From assembly GCA_007693385.1 (NCBI GenBank), contig REDR01000044.1:1-52510 (forward strand): a stretch of DNA of 52,510 bases, given 5' to 3'. Within the stretch, counting starts at the first letter, position 1. Each line of letters opens with the position of its first letter. Below, in pieces: positions 34,781 through 42,869 of this stretch. This DNA comes from Anaerolineaceae bacterium. Its GTDB lineage: Bacteria; Chloroflexota; Anaerolineae; Aggregatilineales; Phototrophicaceae. The notes under the pieces were generated by a model. The model searched no databases. It was not told where the DNA came from and was given only the letters and a program-made list of their open reading frames with translations. The translations under genes were made by a program, and so were the position numbers.

Positions 34781-35704
34781 TCACGATGGATCACTGGCGG
34801 GGCGGCGGCAGACAATCGCCAACCAATCGCCCTGCTGGTGGCGGTCGTGCGGGATGAGGCCGGTCTGCTGTAGCGCCGCCTCCACTTCTTCAGCCTGCGA
34901 TTCGATCACGCCGCTAAAGATGGCGTAGCCGCCGGGCCGGACGGTCTGGCCGAGTCCATTCGCACACATGCCGATGATGACCGGCGCGATGATGTTGACC
35001 ACGATCAGATCAAAGCGGCGGGCGGACGTGATGACGGTTTCCAGCCCGCCCTGCCCCACGTCGATTTTAGACCCCACGCCATTCACGGCGATATTCTCCC
35101 GCGTTGATGTGACCGCTAGTTCGTCGATGTCGAGCGCCAGCACGCTGGCCGCGCCCAGTTTGGCGGCGGCAATCGCCAGAATGCCCGATCCACAACCGAG
35201 ATCAAGCACGCGCTGGCCGGGCTGGACGGTCTGCTCCAGCGCGATCAAACACAATTGCGTGGTGGGATGCGTGCCGGTGCCGAACGCCATGCCGGGATCA
35301 AGCGCGAGTTCGATGTCGTCCGCGCCGACGGGAATATCGTGCCATAGCGGACGAATCAGGATGCGCTGGCCGAGCCGGATCGGGTGATAATGGTCGCGCC
35401 ACACGTTCGCCCAGTCCTCATCATCGACGGTGCGATAAGTCGGCTGGGGCATCGGATACATCATGTTCATGTAGCGCAGACCATCTTCAAGCTGTTTTTT
35501 GGCGAGCGCGACATTTTCATCATCGGCCATATACGCCCGCACGGTCAGGCGCTCCGGCGGCGGCACGTCGGCTTCGCTGTAGGCTTCCGGCAGGATGCCT
35601 TCTTGCTCGATAGATATACCCTGATGACCATAACGCGACAACAAATCGGCGACGGCTTCCGCCGCTTCGCCGTCCACACTCAACGCAATCTCAATCCAGC
35701 GCAT
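34781..35704 (-). CDS. prmA: Ribosomal protein L11 methyltransferase
   Basis: 307 residues. N-terminal substrate-recognition domain, then a class I methyltransferase with motif I VLDLGCGSGILAIAAAKLGA and the PrmA block DPGMAFGTGTHPTTQLCL upstream of it; NIIAPVI gives motif IV (N-I-x-x-P). It trimethylates L11. It starts eight bases after the dnaJ stop with a GGGGG ribosome site, completing the common order dnaJ-prmA. Confidence 0.95.
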   Translation of the reverse strand: MRWIEIALSVDGEAAEAVADLLSRYGHQGISIEQEGILPEAYSEADVPPPERLTVRAYMADDENVALAKKQLEDGLRYMNMMYPMPQPTYRTVDDEDWANVWRDHYHPIRLGQRILIRPLWHDIPVGADDIELALDPGMAFGTGTHPTTQLCLIALEQTVQPGQRVLDLGCGSGILAIAAAKLGAASVLALDIDELAVTSTRENIAVNGVGSKIDVGQGGLETVITSARRFDLIVVNIIAPVIIGMCANGLGQTVRPGGYAIFSGVIESQAEEVEAALQQTGLIPHDRHQQGDWLAIVCRRPASDPS

Positions 35705-35712
35705 CAGCCCCC

Positions 35713-36852
35713 CTAGCTTCCGCTAAAAAAATCCCGCATCCGATCCATGAACCCCCGTCCGTTGGGCTGGGGCTGTACTTCACTGCCCAGCAATTCGCCC
35801 AACTGCTCGAAAGCGGCCTGTTGCTCCGGCGAGAGCTTGGTCGGGATTTCCACGCGCACATGCACCAGTTGATCGCCGCGCCCGCTATTCGTGCCATCAC
35901 TACGCAGACGCGGGAAGCCGCGCCCACGCAGGCGGAAGATTTTGCCGCTTTGCGTGCCCGCCGGTATGGTCAGCTCCACGTCGCCGTCAACCGTCGGCAC
36001 GATGATCTTATCGCCGAGCGTGGCCTGCACCACGTTAATCGGGATTTCCAGCAAGATGTCGTTCTCGCGGCGCACGAAATACTCATGCTCACGCACATCG
36101 ACCACCACATAGAGGTTGCCGGGCGGCGCACCGACTTCGCCGACATCGCCTTCGCCGCGCACCTGAATCTGTAGCCCTTCGCGCACGCCCGCCGGAATCT
36201 TCACGTTGAGCTTGGCGCGACGGCGCAAGCGCCCGCTTCCGTCGCACTTGGAGCAACGGTTTTCGATGATCGTACCGCGCCCACCACAGCGCGGACAAGG
36301 CGTGACGCGCACCATCGAGCCGAGAAACGTCTGTTGCACCTGCCGCACTTCGCCGGTGCCGTTACATTGCGGGCACGTCACCGGCGCTGAACCTTCCGCC
36401 GCGCCGACGCCCTCGCACTTGTCGCAGGTATCCAGCCGGTCAAATTCAATGTCGCGCTCCGTGCCTGCAACCGCTTCTTCAAAGTCAATCGTCACGCTGA
36501 CACGGCGATCACTGCCCGGACGCGGTCCGCGCTTGCCACTGGAACGCCGCCCGCCAAAAGCGCTGAATAAATCCTCGAATATCTCCTCGAAACCGGCGAA
36601 ACCGGCGCCATTGTATCCGCCCGCGCCCATGCCGGTAACTCCCGCATGGCCGAAGCGATCATAGCGAGCGCGTTTTTCGTCGTCGGATAGCACCTCGTAG
36701 GCTTCGTTGATCTCTTTGAACAACGACTCCGCGTTCGCTTCCTGACTGACATCAGGATGATAGCGCCGCGCTAACCCGCGAAACGCCTTTTTGATCTCGT
36801 CTTTGCTGGCGTCACGCTGTACGCCCAGAACTTCATAGTAGTCTCTCGCCAT
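35713..36852 (-). CDS. dnaJ: Chaperone DnaJ (Hsp40)
   Basis: 379 residues from MARDYYEVLG; the frame extends six residues upstream. J domain with the HPD tripeptide (YHPDV), a Gly-rich segment (GMGAGGYNGAGFAGFEEIF), four zinc-binding C-x-x-C-x-G-x-G repeats (CDKCEGVGA, CPQCNGTGE, CPRCGGRGT, CSKCDGSGR) and the C-terminal peptide-binding domains. It delivers clients to DnaK and stimulates its ATPase. It lies 114 bases after dnaK across a strong hairpin. Confidence 0.97.
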   Translation of the reverse strand: MARDYYEVLGVQRDASKDEIKKAFRGLARRYHPDVSQEANAESLFKEINEAYEVLSDDEKRARYDRFGHAGVTGMGAGGYNGAGFAGFEEIFEDLFSAFGGRRSSGKRGPRPGSDRRVSVTIDFEEAVAGTERDIEFDRLDTCDKCEGVGAAEGSAPVTCPQCNGTGEVRQVQQTFLGSMVRVTPCPRCGGRGTIIENRCSKCDGSGRLRRRAKLNVKIPAGVREGLQIQVRGEGDVGEVGAPPGNLYVVVDVREHEYFVRRENDILLEIPINVVQATLGDKIIVPTVDGDVELTIPAGTQSGKIFRLRGRGFPRLRSDGTNSGRGDQLVHVRVEIPTKLSPEQQAAFEQLGELLGSEVQPQPNGRGFMDRMRDFFSGS

Positions 36853-36912
36853 CAGATCACTCGCCCGCAATGCTTGATTTCTACAGTTGGTTTATGTCAT
36901 TAAAACGCATAA

Positions 36913-36942
36913 AGGGTAGGCGCTGGAAAAAGCACCCACCCT
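36913..36942 (-). terminator. Hairpin between dnaK and dnaJ
   Basis: On the minus strand a 12-base stem (two G-U pairs) with a six-base loop ends just before TTATGCGTTTTAA. It is probably a partial terminator or mRNA-stabilising hairpin after dnaK, reducing dnaJ relative to dnaK. Confidence 0.7.
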
Positions 36943-36966
36943 ATATTTATCACCGGATTTCAGCCG

Positions 36967-38919
36967 TTAGGCGTCGGTGTATTCCGCGTCGATCACGTCT
37001 TCGTCTTCGCCGGATTTCTTGCGGCCATTCGCACCCGCCGCACCATCCGCAGAGGCCGCGCCGCCCGCCGCCGCCCCACCAGCCGCCGCGCCGCCCGCCG
37101 GGGGCGCTTCGTTCTGCTGGTACATCTGGCCGCCCAATTGCTGGATGTGCGCCGTCAGGTTATCGACGGCGGGGCGGATTTGCTCAATATCTTGCGACTC
37201 TATCGCCTTGCGTACCGCTTCGATGTACTCGTTGGTCTGCGTCTTGGCGTCTTCCGGGATGCGCTCGTCGAAGTCGCGCAGGAGTTTCTCGGCGGAGAAG
37301 ATGGCGCTTTCCGCCTGATTCGACACTTCGATCAACTCCTTGCGGCGGGCGTCCTCGCTGGCGTGCGCTTCGGCGTCCTTCACCATCTGCTCGATCTCTT
37401 GATCGCTCAGGCCACTGCTGGCGGTGATGGTGATTTTCTGCTCGCGGTTGCTGGCTTTGTCCTTCGCGCTGACGTTCAAGATGCCGTTCGCGTCGATGTC
37501 GAAGGTGACTTCCACCTGCGGCACGCCACGCGGCGCGGGCGGGATGCCGTCCAGAATGAACTTGCCCAGTGACTTGTTATCCGTCGCCATCGGGCGCTCG
37601 CCCTGTACGACGTGGATTTCGACCTGCGTCTGATTATCCGCCGCAGTGGAATAAACCTGCGTCTTGCGCGTGGGGATGGTGGTGTTACGCTCGATCATCG
37701 GCGTCGCCACCCCGCCCAGCGTCTCCACGCCCAGCGTTAACGGCGTCACGTCCAGCAGTAGGATGTCTTTCACATCACCGGCCAGCACACCGGCTTGAAT
37801 GGCCGCGCCCAGCGCGACGACTTCATCGGGGTTGACGCCCTTCTTGGGCGGCTTGCCGAAGAATGATTCTACCGCTTTCTGAATAGCCGGCATCCGCGTC
37901 ATACCGCCGACCAGCAGAACCGCGTCAATTTCGCTCTTCTCCAGACCGGCATCTTTCAGCGCGGCGCGGCACGGGTCGATGGTCTTCTGCACTAAATCCT
38001 CAACCAGCGATTCCAGCTTGGCGCGGCTCAACGTGACGTTGAGATGCTTCGGGCCGCTGGCATCGGCGGTGATGTACGGCAACTGAATCTCGGTGCTGGT
38101 CACGCTGGAAAGCTCTTTCTTGGCTTTCTCCGCCGCTTCCTTCAGGCGTTGGAGCGCCTGCCGATCCTGCCGCAAGTCGATGCCGTTCTCTTTCTTGAAC
38201 TCATCAGCCAGCCAGCCGATGATGCGCTCGTCGAAGTTGTCGCCGCCGAGATAGGTGTCGCCGCTGGTGCTACGCACCTCAAACACGCCGTCGCCGACTT
38301 CCAGAATGGAAACGTCGAACGTACCGCCGCCCAGATCGTACACCGCGATCACCTGATTTTTATCTTCGGTGATGCCGTAGGCGAGGCTAGCCGCCGTCGG
38401 CTCATTGATGATACGCAACACTTCCAGACCGGCGATCTTACCGGCGTCCTTGGTGGCGTTACGTTGCGCGTCGTTGAAATACGCGGGCACGGTAATCACG
38501 GCGCGGTCAACCGGCTCGCCGAGATAGGCTTCGGCGTCGGCTTTGATCTTCTGCAGGATCATCGCCGAGACTTCCGGCGGGCTGTAGTCCTTACTGCCCA
38601 TCTTCACGCGCACATCGCCATTCGCCGCGCCAATGACGCCATAAGGCACGATGCCGGTTGTGCCCTGTACGTGCTTATCGTTGAATTTGCGCCCCATGAA
38701 GCGCTTGACCGAAAAGATGGTATTTTCCGGATTCACGACAGCCTGATTACGCGCCACCGTGCCGACCATCCGCACGCTTTCATCCTTGGGGTTAACCGCC
38801 ACCACCGACGGGATCAAGCGGTTGCCCTCCGCTGATGCGATGATCGTCGGCTCGCCACCTTCCATCACGGCGACGGCGGAGTTTGTCGTCCCTAAGTCAA
38901 TACCGATAATGCGTCCCAT
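36967..38919 (-). CDS. dnaK: Chaperone DnaK (Hsp70)
   Basis: 650 residues. Signature [18 protein letters not shown] at the N-terminus, [14 protein letters not shown], and [16 protein letters not shown] define the ATPase domain; the substrate-binding domain follows with [15 protein letters not shown]. The C-terminal lid ends in a Gly/Ala repeat tail and [13 protein letters not shown], the usual EEVD-like bacterial end. TAGGAGCAAGG precedes the ATG. It is the centre of the hrcA-grpE-dnaK-dnaJ cluster. Confidence 0.98.
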   Translation of the reverse strand: MGRIIGIDLGTTNSAVAVMEGGEPTIIASAEGNRLIPSVVAVNPKDESVRMVGTVARNQAVVNPENTIFSVKRFMGRKFNDKHVQGTTGIVPYGVIGAANGDVRVKMGSKDYSPPEVSAMILQKIKADAEAYLGEPVDRAVITVPAYFNDAQRNATKDAGKIAGLEVLRIINEPTAASLAYGITEDKNQVIAVYDLGGGTFDVSILEVGDGVFEVRSTSGDTYLGGDNFDERIIGWLADEFKKENGIDLRQDRQALQRLKEAAEKAKKELSSVTSTEIQLPYITADASGPKHLNVTLSRAKLESLVEDLVQKTIDPCRAALKDAGLEKSEIDAVLLVGGMTRMPAIQKAVESFFGKPPKKGVNPDEVVALGAAIQAGVLAGDVKDILLLDVTPLTLGVETLGGVATPMIERNTTIPTRKTQVYSTAADNQTQVEIHVVQGERPMATDNKSLGKFILDGIPPAPRGVPQVEVTFDIDANGILNVSAKDKASNREQKITITASSGLSDQEIEQMVKDAEAHASEDARRKELIEVSNQAESAIFSAEKLLRDFDERIPEDAKTQTNEYIEAVRKAIESQDIEQIRPAVDNLTAHIQQLGGQMYQQNEAPPAGGAAAGGAAAGGAASADGAAGANGRKKSGEDEDVIDAEYTDA

Positions 38920-38977
38920 GTTTCCTTGCTCCTACTAAATGATTGCTTCTTCAGATGATCTCGATTTGAATATCCGA

Positions 38978-39625
38978 TTAATTCGCCACGCGCACCAGCG
39001 CCGGACGGACGACGACATCGCCGCAAATATAACCCTTTTGCACCGTCTCAATGATGTGGCCGCTTTCAACTTCGTCGCTTTCGCCCCGCGCAATCGCTTG
39101 ATGCAAATTGGGGTCGAATGGCTCGCCAGTTGGTTCAATCTCGTTGACGTTATATTCTTCCAGCAAGCGCATGAACTTGCCCTGAATCATCGACACGCCG
39201 TTCAGCCATGCGTTCTCTTTGAGTTCGTCCGGCAGATTAGCCATCGCACGATCAAAGTCGTCAATGATGGGGAGCAATCCGGCCAGCACGTCCGTCGTGA
39301 TCTTCTGGCGGGTTTGCACCTGCTCGCGCTCGATGCGCCGCTTATAATTCTGAAATTCGGCTAGCGTGCGTTGCCAGCCCAGCCGGTTACGCTCGTTTTC
39401 GGCCTGTAATTCGGCCATGCGCTCGTCGCTCCCCTCGCTATCGGGCGGTGGCGCGGCTTCAGCCTGTGATTCTCGTACCGCAGAGGTCTCCTGCGTCGCT
39501 AAATCAGCCTCCGCTTCGGACTCCAGTTCGGCCTCAATCGCGCTGGCCTCTTCGATGACTTCCGCCGGAATACTGTCTTCCGGACGTTTTCCTTTGCTGG
39601 CTTTATTGCTGTTTTTCTTTGCCAC
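38978..39625 (-). CDS. grpE: Nucleotide exchange factor GrpE
   Basis: 215 residues. The N-terminal about 85 residues are charged, Ala/Glu-rich and probably disordered, followed by the long helix (RLGWQRTLAEFQNYKRRIERE) and the beta-domain ending with GESDEVESGHIIETVQKGYIC-type family residues. It releases ADP from DnaK. The start codon is GTG at 39625, supported by GGGAGG nine bases upstream. It is separated from dnaK by 58 bases. Confidence 0.95.
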   Translation of the reverse strand: MAKKNSNKASKGKRPEDSIPAEVIEEASAIEAELESEAEADLATQETSAVRESQAEAAPPPDSEGSDERMAELQAENERNRLGWQRTLAEFQNYKRRIEREQVQTRQKITTDVLAGLLPIIDDFDRAMANLPDELKENAWLNGVSMIQGKFMRLLEEYNVNEIEPTGEPFDPNLHQAIARGESDEVESGHIIETVQKGYICGDVVVRPALVRVAN

Positions 39626-39767
39626 AGGCGATAACCTCCCACACTAAAACGATTGCTGTGCGCGTTCCAATCGTGACGCTCACAGTCTATCGCTACGATG
39701 ATAGAATTACGTAAACAACTTCATTGGAATTATATAAGCGCAATCTTAAACCGGCGGACGATGCGCG

Positions 39768-40862
39768 TCAATCCGGCTCATCCGGCGCATCAGAAGCGCT
39801 ATCTTCGCCCGCGCCTTGATCGTCGTATAGCTCGACCAGCATATCGGTCATCAGGCCGGAGACATACCGCACGGTATTGATCGCCCGCCCGTAGTTGATG
39901 TGCGTCGGGCCTAAGATGCCGACGGTGCCGGTGATCTGGCCGGGCACGCCATAACGCGACAAGACCAGACTCAACTGGCTTAATTCTTCCCAGCGCCCAT
40001 CACCGCCGACAATCACGCGCACATCGTCCGCGTCGGGGTTCACAAAATCGCTGAGGATGATGTCCAGAAAGGCGCGTTCCTCAAACACGCGCACCATCTG
40101 TTGAGCGCCCTCCCCGCCCTGAAAGTTACGCATCACTTCGCTGAGTCCGTCGCGGTAGATGGTTCTGCTGGGCGAACTGTCGGCGCGTTCCATGACTTCG
40201 GCCACCAGTTCGGCGACTTCGCGCTCTAACAGGCTAAGCTGGATACTCTTCACGCGGATTTGATGCGCGTACAGGTCAGCGCATAGCGCGTTGATGTGCG
40301 ATGCCGCCTCTGATAGCCGCGTCCCCGCCACCGGCTCGGCGAGGTTCAACATGCGCTGTTGCACGATGCCGCCATGCAACACCAGCACCAGCAGAACCAA
40401 CCGCCCTTGAATCGGCACTAGCTCCAGATGTTTGAAGCGCGTTGTCTCCGCGATGGGGGCTGTGACCAACGAGGCGCTTTGCGCGGTGCGGGCGAGGATG
40501 CTGGCCGCCGTCCGCATCCATTGCTCGGTGACAGTGGGCAACGACTGAAATTTGACGGTGATGTGCTTCTTCTCCGAATCGGTCAATGCGCTGTGATTCA
40601 GCAGGCGCGACACGAAATAGCGATAGCCGCTTTCGGTGGGCACACGTCCGGCGGATGTGTGCGGCGCGATGATGTAGCCCAGTTCTTCCAGCACCGCCAT
40701 CTCGTTGCGGATGGTGGCCGGACTGACGCCGAGATCGGCGCTGGCGTGAACGTGCTTGGAGCTGACCGGCTCCGGCGTCTCGGTATAGGCGCGGATGATA
40801 AAGGACAGGATTTTCTCCTGTCGTGTGGTAAGTTCTGGCAGTCTGGCGGCGTCCATGCTCAT
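39768..40862 (-). CDS. hrcA: Heat-inducible transcription repressor HrcA
   Basis: 364 residues. N-terminal winged helix (LTTRQEKILSFIIRAYTETPEPVSS, then LGVSPATIRNEMAVLEELGYI) followed by GAF-like and dimerisation parts with the late LGPTHINYGRAINTV motif. HrcA represses heat-shock genes by binding CIRCE (TTAGCACTC-N9-GAGTGCTAA). No CIRCE copy is visible before hrcA, grpE or dnaK. ATG 40862 or 40856 may be the start; neither has a strong ribosome site. The gene diverges from trxA. Confidence 0.95.
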   Translation of the reverse strand: MSMDAARLPELTTRQEKILSFIIRAYTETPEPVSSKHVHASADLGVSPATIRNEMAVLEELGYIIAPHTSAGRVPTESGYRYFVSRLLNHSALTDSEKKHITVKFQSLPTVTEQWMRTAASILARTAQSASLVTAPIAETTRFKHLELVPIQGRLVLLVLVLHGGIVQQRMLNLAEPVAGTRLSEAASHINALCADLYAHQIRVKSIQLSLLEREVAELVAEVMERADSSPSRTIYRDGLSEVMRNFQGGEGAQQMVRVFEERAFLDIILSDFVNPDADDVRVIVGGDGRWEELSQLSLVLSRYGVPGQITGTVGILGPTHINYGRAINTVRYVSGLMTDMLVELYDDQGAGEDSASDAPDEPD

Positions 40863-40915
40863 AGAAGCAACTCAAGTCTAACGATCATATTCCGTTCGGC
40901 GACTCTTTAGGCTAA

Positions 40916-40988
40916 GATACGTTAGTGTCCGATACGCTGGTATCCGATACGCTGTATCTGCCATAAAACAGTCGATACAAATTGTATC
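40916..40988. promoter_or_regulatory. Phased GATAC/GTATC array and palindrome in the hrcA/trxA divergent region
   Basis: GATAC starts at 40916, 40931 and 40946 (exact 15-base period) and again at 40974; GTATC occurs at 40940, 40954 and 40984. TCCGATACGCTG is duplicated (40928-40939, 40943-40954). The last pair forms the perfect palindrome GATACAA-A-TTGTATC (40974-40988). It looks like a multi-site operator serving one or both divergent genes. Confidence 0.6.
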
Positions 40989-41026
40989 ATGCCCAAGTCT
41001 CGAACGGATGACAAGTGGGCATTTTT
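40989..41026 (+). terminator. Terminator-like hairpin in the trxA leader
   Basis: ATGCCCA (40989-40995) and TGGGCAT (41016-41022) close a stem that continues with GTC/GAC after an internal loop and is followed directly by TTTT. It ends 22 bases before the trxA ATG and after the palindrome, so it could attenuate trxA. Confidence 0.5.
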
Positions 41027-41048
41027 CAAGTAAGGAGCTAATCAATCA

Positions 41049-41378
41049 ATGGGTAAGAAGACGCTGGAAGTAACACAGTCGAATTTCAAGAGTGCGGTAC
41101 TGGATTCCGAGAAGCCGGTACTGGTTGATTTCTGGGCGGAATGGTGCGGCCCGTGCAAGATGATCGCGCCGATTGTCGATGAGCTGGCCGCCGAGTATGA
41201 TGGCAAGATGGTCGTCGGCAAGCTGGACGCCGACGCGCACGGTAGCGTATTACAGCAATACAAAATCATGGGCATCCCGACGCTGATTCTATTCAAGAAT
41301 GGCGAGCCTGTGGTACGTATCACCGGCTATCAGCCGAAAGATAAGATCGTCAGCCGCATTCAGCAACACGTCCTGTAA
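41049..41378 (+). CDS. trxA: Thioredoxin
   Basis: 109 residues, normal length. Active site W-C-G-P-C-K with Cys33 and Cys36, the buried Asp in VDFWAEW, and the cis-proline in GIPTLILFKNG. It is a general cytoplasmic dithiol reductant. TAAGGAGCT precedes the ATG. The gene diverges from hrcA, sharing a repeat-rich control region, which suggests stress-linked expression. Confidence 0.97.
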   Translation: MGKKTLEVTQSNFKSAVLDSEKPVLVDFWAEWCGPCKMIAPIVDELAAEYDGKMVVGKLDADAHGSVLQQYKIMGIPTLILFKNGEPVVRITGYQPKDKIVSRIQQHVL

Positions 41379-41586
41379 AATCCCCCGATGCGCCGTCCGC
41401 CGCCCCGCAGTGGGTGGCTGGCCGGTGCGGGCGCTGAATTACGCCCACGCATCCCTCACAGCCCACTCCCGCAAGCGCGGTGACTTGTATCTAAGTTTAT
41501 TTACTGCTAAACTTTGGGTTATCATCAACTAACGAGCCTGTTTGTAACGTTATGCGCTACAGGTGAGGATTGAGGGAGTAATTCTA
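41379..41586 (+). other. Intergenic region before the oxoamine synthase
   Basis: 208 bases, GC-rich in the first half and AT-rich in the second. TTGTAT (41485-41490) and TAAACT (41508-41513), 17 bases apart, are a weak promoter candidate. GGGAG at 41573 is the ribosome site of the next gene. Nothing else is recognised. Confidence 0.35.
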
Positions 41587-42801
41587 GTGGCTGACTTATT
41601 CGATAAAGCAAAAAAATATACGCGGGCCAAAGAAGCAATGGAAGCCGGCCTTTACCCGTTTTTCCGCGCATTGAGCGACTCCGAAGGCACAACCGCCACG
41701 TTTGAAGGGCGGGAAGTCGTGATGCTCGGCTCGAATAATTATCTGGGGCTGACGACTGATCCCAGAGTACGCGGCGCGGCGGAAGAAGCATTGCGACGCT
41801 ACGGCACCAGCGTGACCGGATCGCGTTTTTTGAATGGCACGCTAGAACTGCATCTTGAGCTTGACCGCCGGTTGGCGGAATTCGTCGGCAAAGAGGCGGC
41901 GATGGTGTTTCCGACTGGCTATCAGACCAACGTCGGCACGATCTCCGCGCTGGTCGCCAAAGGCGATTATCTGATTATCGACAAAGAAGCGCACGCCTGC
42001 GTGGTGGACGGCGGCATGATGTCACGCGGCGAGATGAAGCGCTTCAAGCACAACGACACAGCCGATCTGGAGCGCGTGCTGGCAAGCCTGCCGGAAGACG
42101 CCGGTAAGCTGGTCGTGGTGGATGGCGTGTACAGCATGGGCGGCGACATCGCCCCACTACCGGGGATATTGCAGGTGTGCAAGCGCTACGGGGCGCGGGT
42201 GATGATCGACGACGCGCACGGCATCGGCGTGACCGGTGGCGGACGTGGCACGGCGGCGCATTACGGCCTGACCGATGAGGTCGATCTGATTATGGGCACG
42301 TTCAGCAAGAGCTTCGCCTCCATTGGTGGCTTCATCGCCGGTACTGCGGAAGTGGTGCATTACATCCAGCATAACGCCCGCGCGTTGATCTTCTCCGCCG
42401 CCCTGCCCGCGCCGAATGTGGTCGCGGTACTCAAGGCGCTGGAAATCATCGAGAGCGAGCCGCAACACGTCAAATCATTGTGGGAAAATGCCGATTACAT
42501 GCGCGACGGCCTGCGTAATCTCGGCTATAACGTCGGCAACAGCAACACGCCGATCATTCCGGTCATCATCGGCGAAGATTACCGCACCATGCTCTCGTGG
42601 CACGCGCTGATCCATGAGGGCGTGTATACCAACCCCGTCGGACCGCCCGGCGTGCCGCCCAACCAGAGTTTATTGCGTACCAGCTACATGGCGACGCACC
42701 GCCGCGAACATCTGGATCGGGCGCTGGCCGCGTTCGAGATCGTCGGCAACAACCTTGACCTGATCGCGCAGAAACAGCCGGATAGCACCATCGGCAAGTA
42801 A
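41587..42801 (+). CDS. Alpha-oxoamine synthase (KBL/BioF/serine palmitoyltransferase type)
   Basis: 404 residues, type I PLP fold. GSNNYLGLTTDPRV, the GTSVTGSRFLNGT block, the aspartate in MIDDAHGIGVTG and the PLP lysine Lys241 in TFSKSFASIGGFIAG define the family. The family condenses an amino acid with an acyl-CoA: glycine with acetyl-CoA (KBL), alanine with pimeloyl (BioF) or serine with palmitoyl-CoA (SPT). The S-F-A-S-I-G-G-F motif and ARALIFSAALP resemble bacterial SPT, but this cannot be settled by eye. The GTG start at 41587 is chosen because GGGAG lies nine bases upstream; another GTG at 41563 would put that site inside the gene. Confidence 0.88.
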   Translation: MADLFDKAKKYTRAKEAMEAGLYPFFRALSDSEGTTATFEGREVVMLGSNNYLGLTTDPRVRGAAEEALRRYGTSVTGSRFLNGTLELHLELDRRLAEFVGKEAAMVFPTGYQTNVGTISALVAKGDYLIIDKEAHACVVDGGMMSRGEMKRFKHNDTADLERVLASLPEDAGKLVVVDGVYSMGGDIAPLPGILQVCKRYGARVMIDDAHGIGVTGGGRGTAAHYGLTDEVDLIMGTFSKSFASIGGFIAGTAEVVHYIQHNARALIFSAALPAPNVVAVLKALEIIESEPQHVKSLWENADYMRDGLRNLGYNVGNSNTPIIPVIIGEDYRTMLSWHALIHEGVYTNPVGPPGVPPNQSLLRTSYMATHRREHLDRALAAFEIVGNNLDLIAQKQPDSTIGK

Positions 42802-42823
42802 GCACGCACAGGACGCCAAACAC

Positions 42824-42852
42824 AAAAAACGCCGGATTGCTCCGGCGTTTTT
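42824..42852. terminator. Bidirectional terminator between convergent genes
   Basis: AACGCCGGA-TTGC-TCCGGCGTT with A and T runs on either side; a perfect 9-base stem serving both the oxoamine synthase (plus) and the RND gene (minus). Confidence 0.9.
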
Positions 42853-42869
42853 GATTCTATCGTGCAGTC

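Noticed and set aside
39626-40915. CIRCE operator near hrcA, grpE or dnaK
   Set aside because: Looked for TTAGCACTC/GAGTGCTAA in the intergenic parts and found none with reasonable match.
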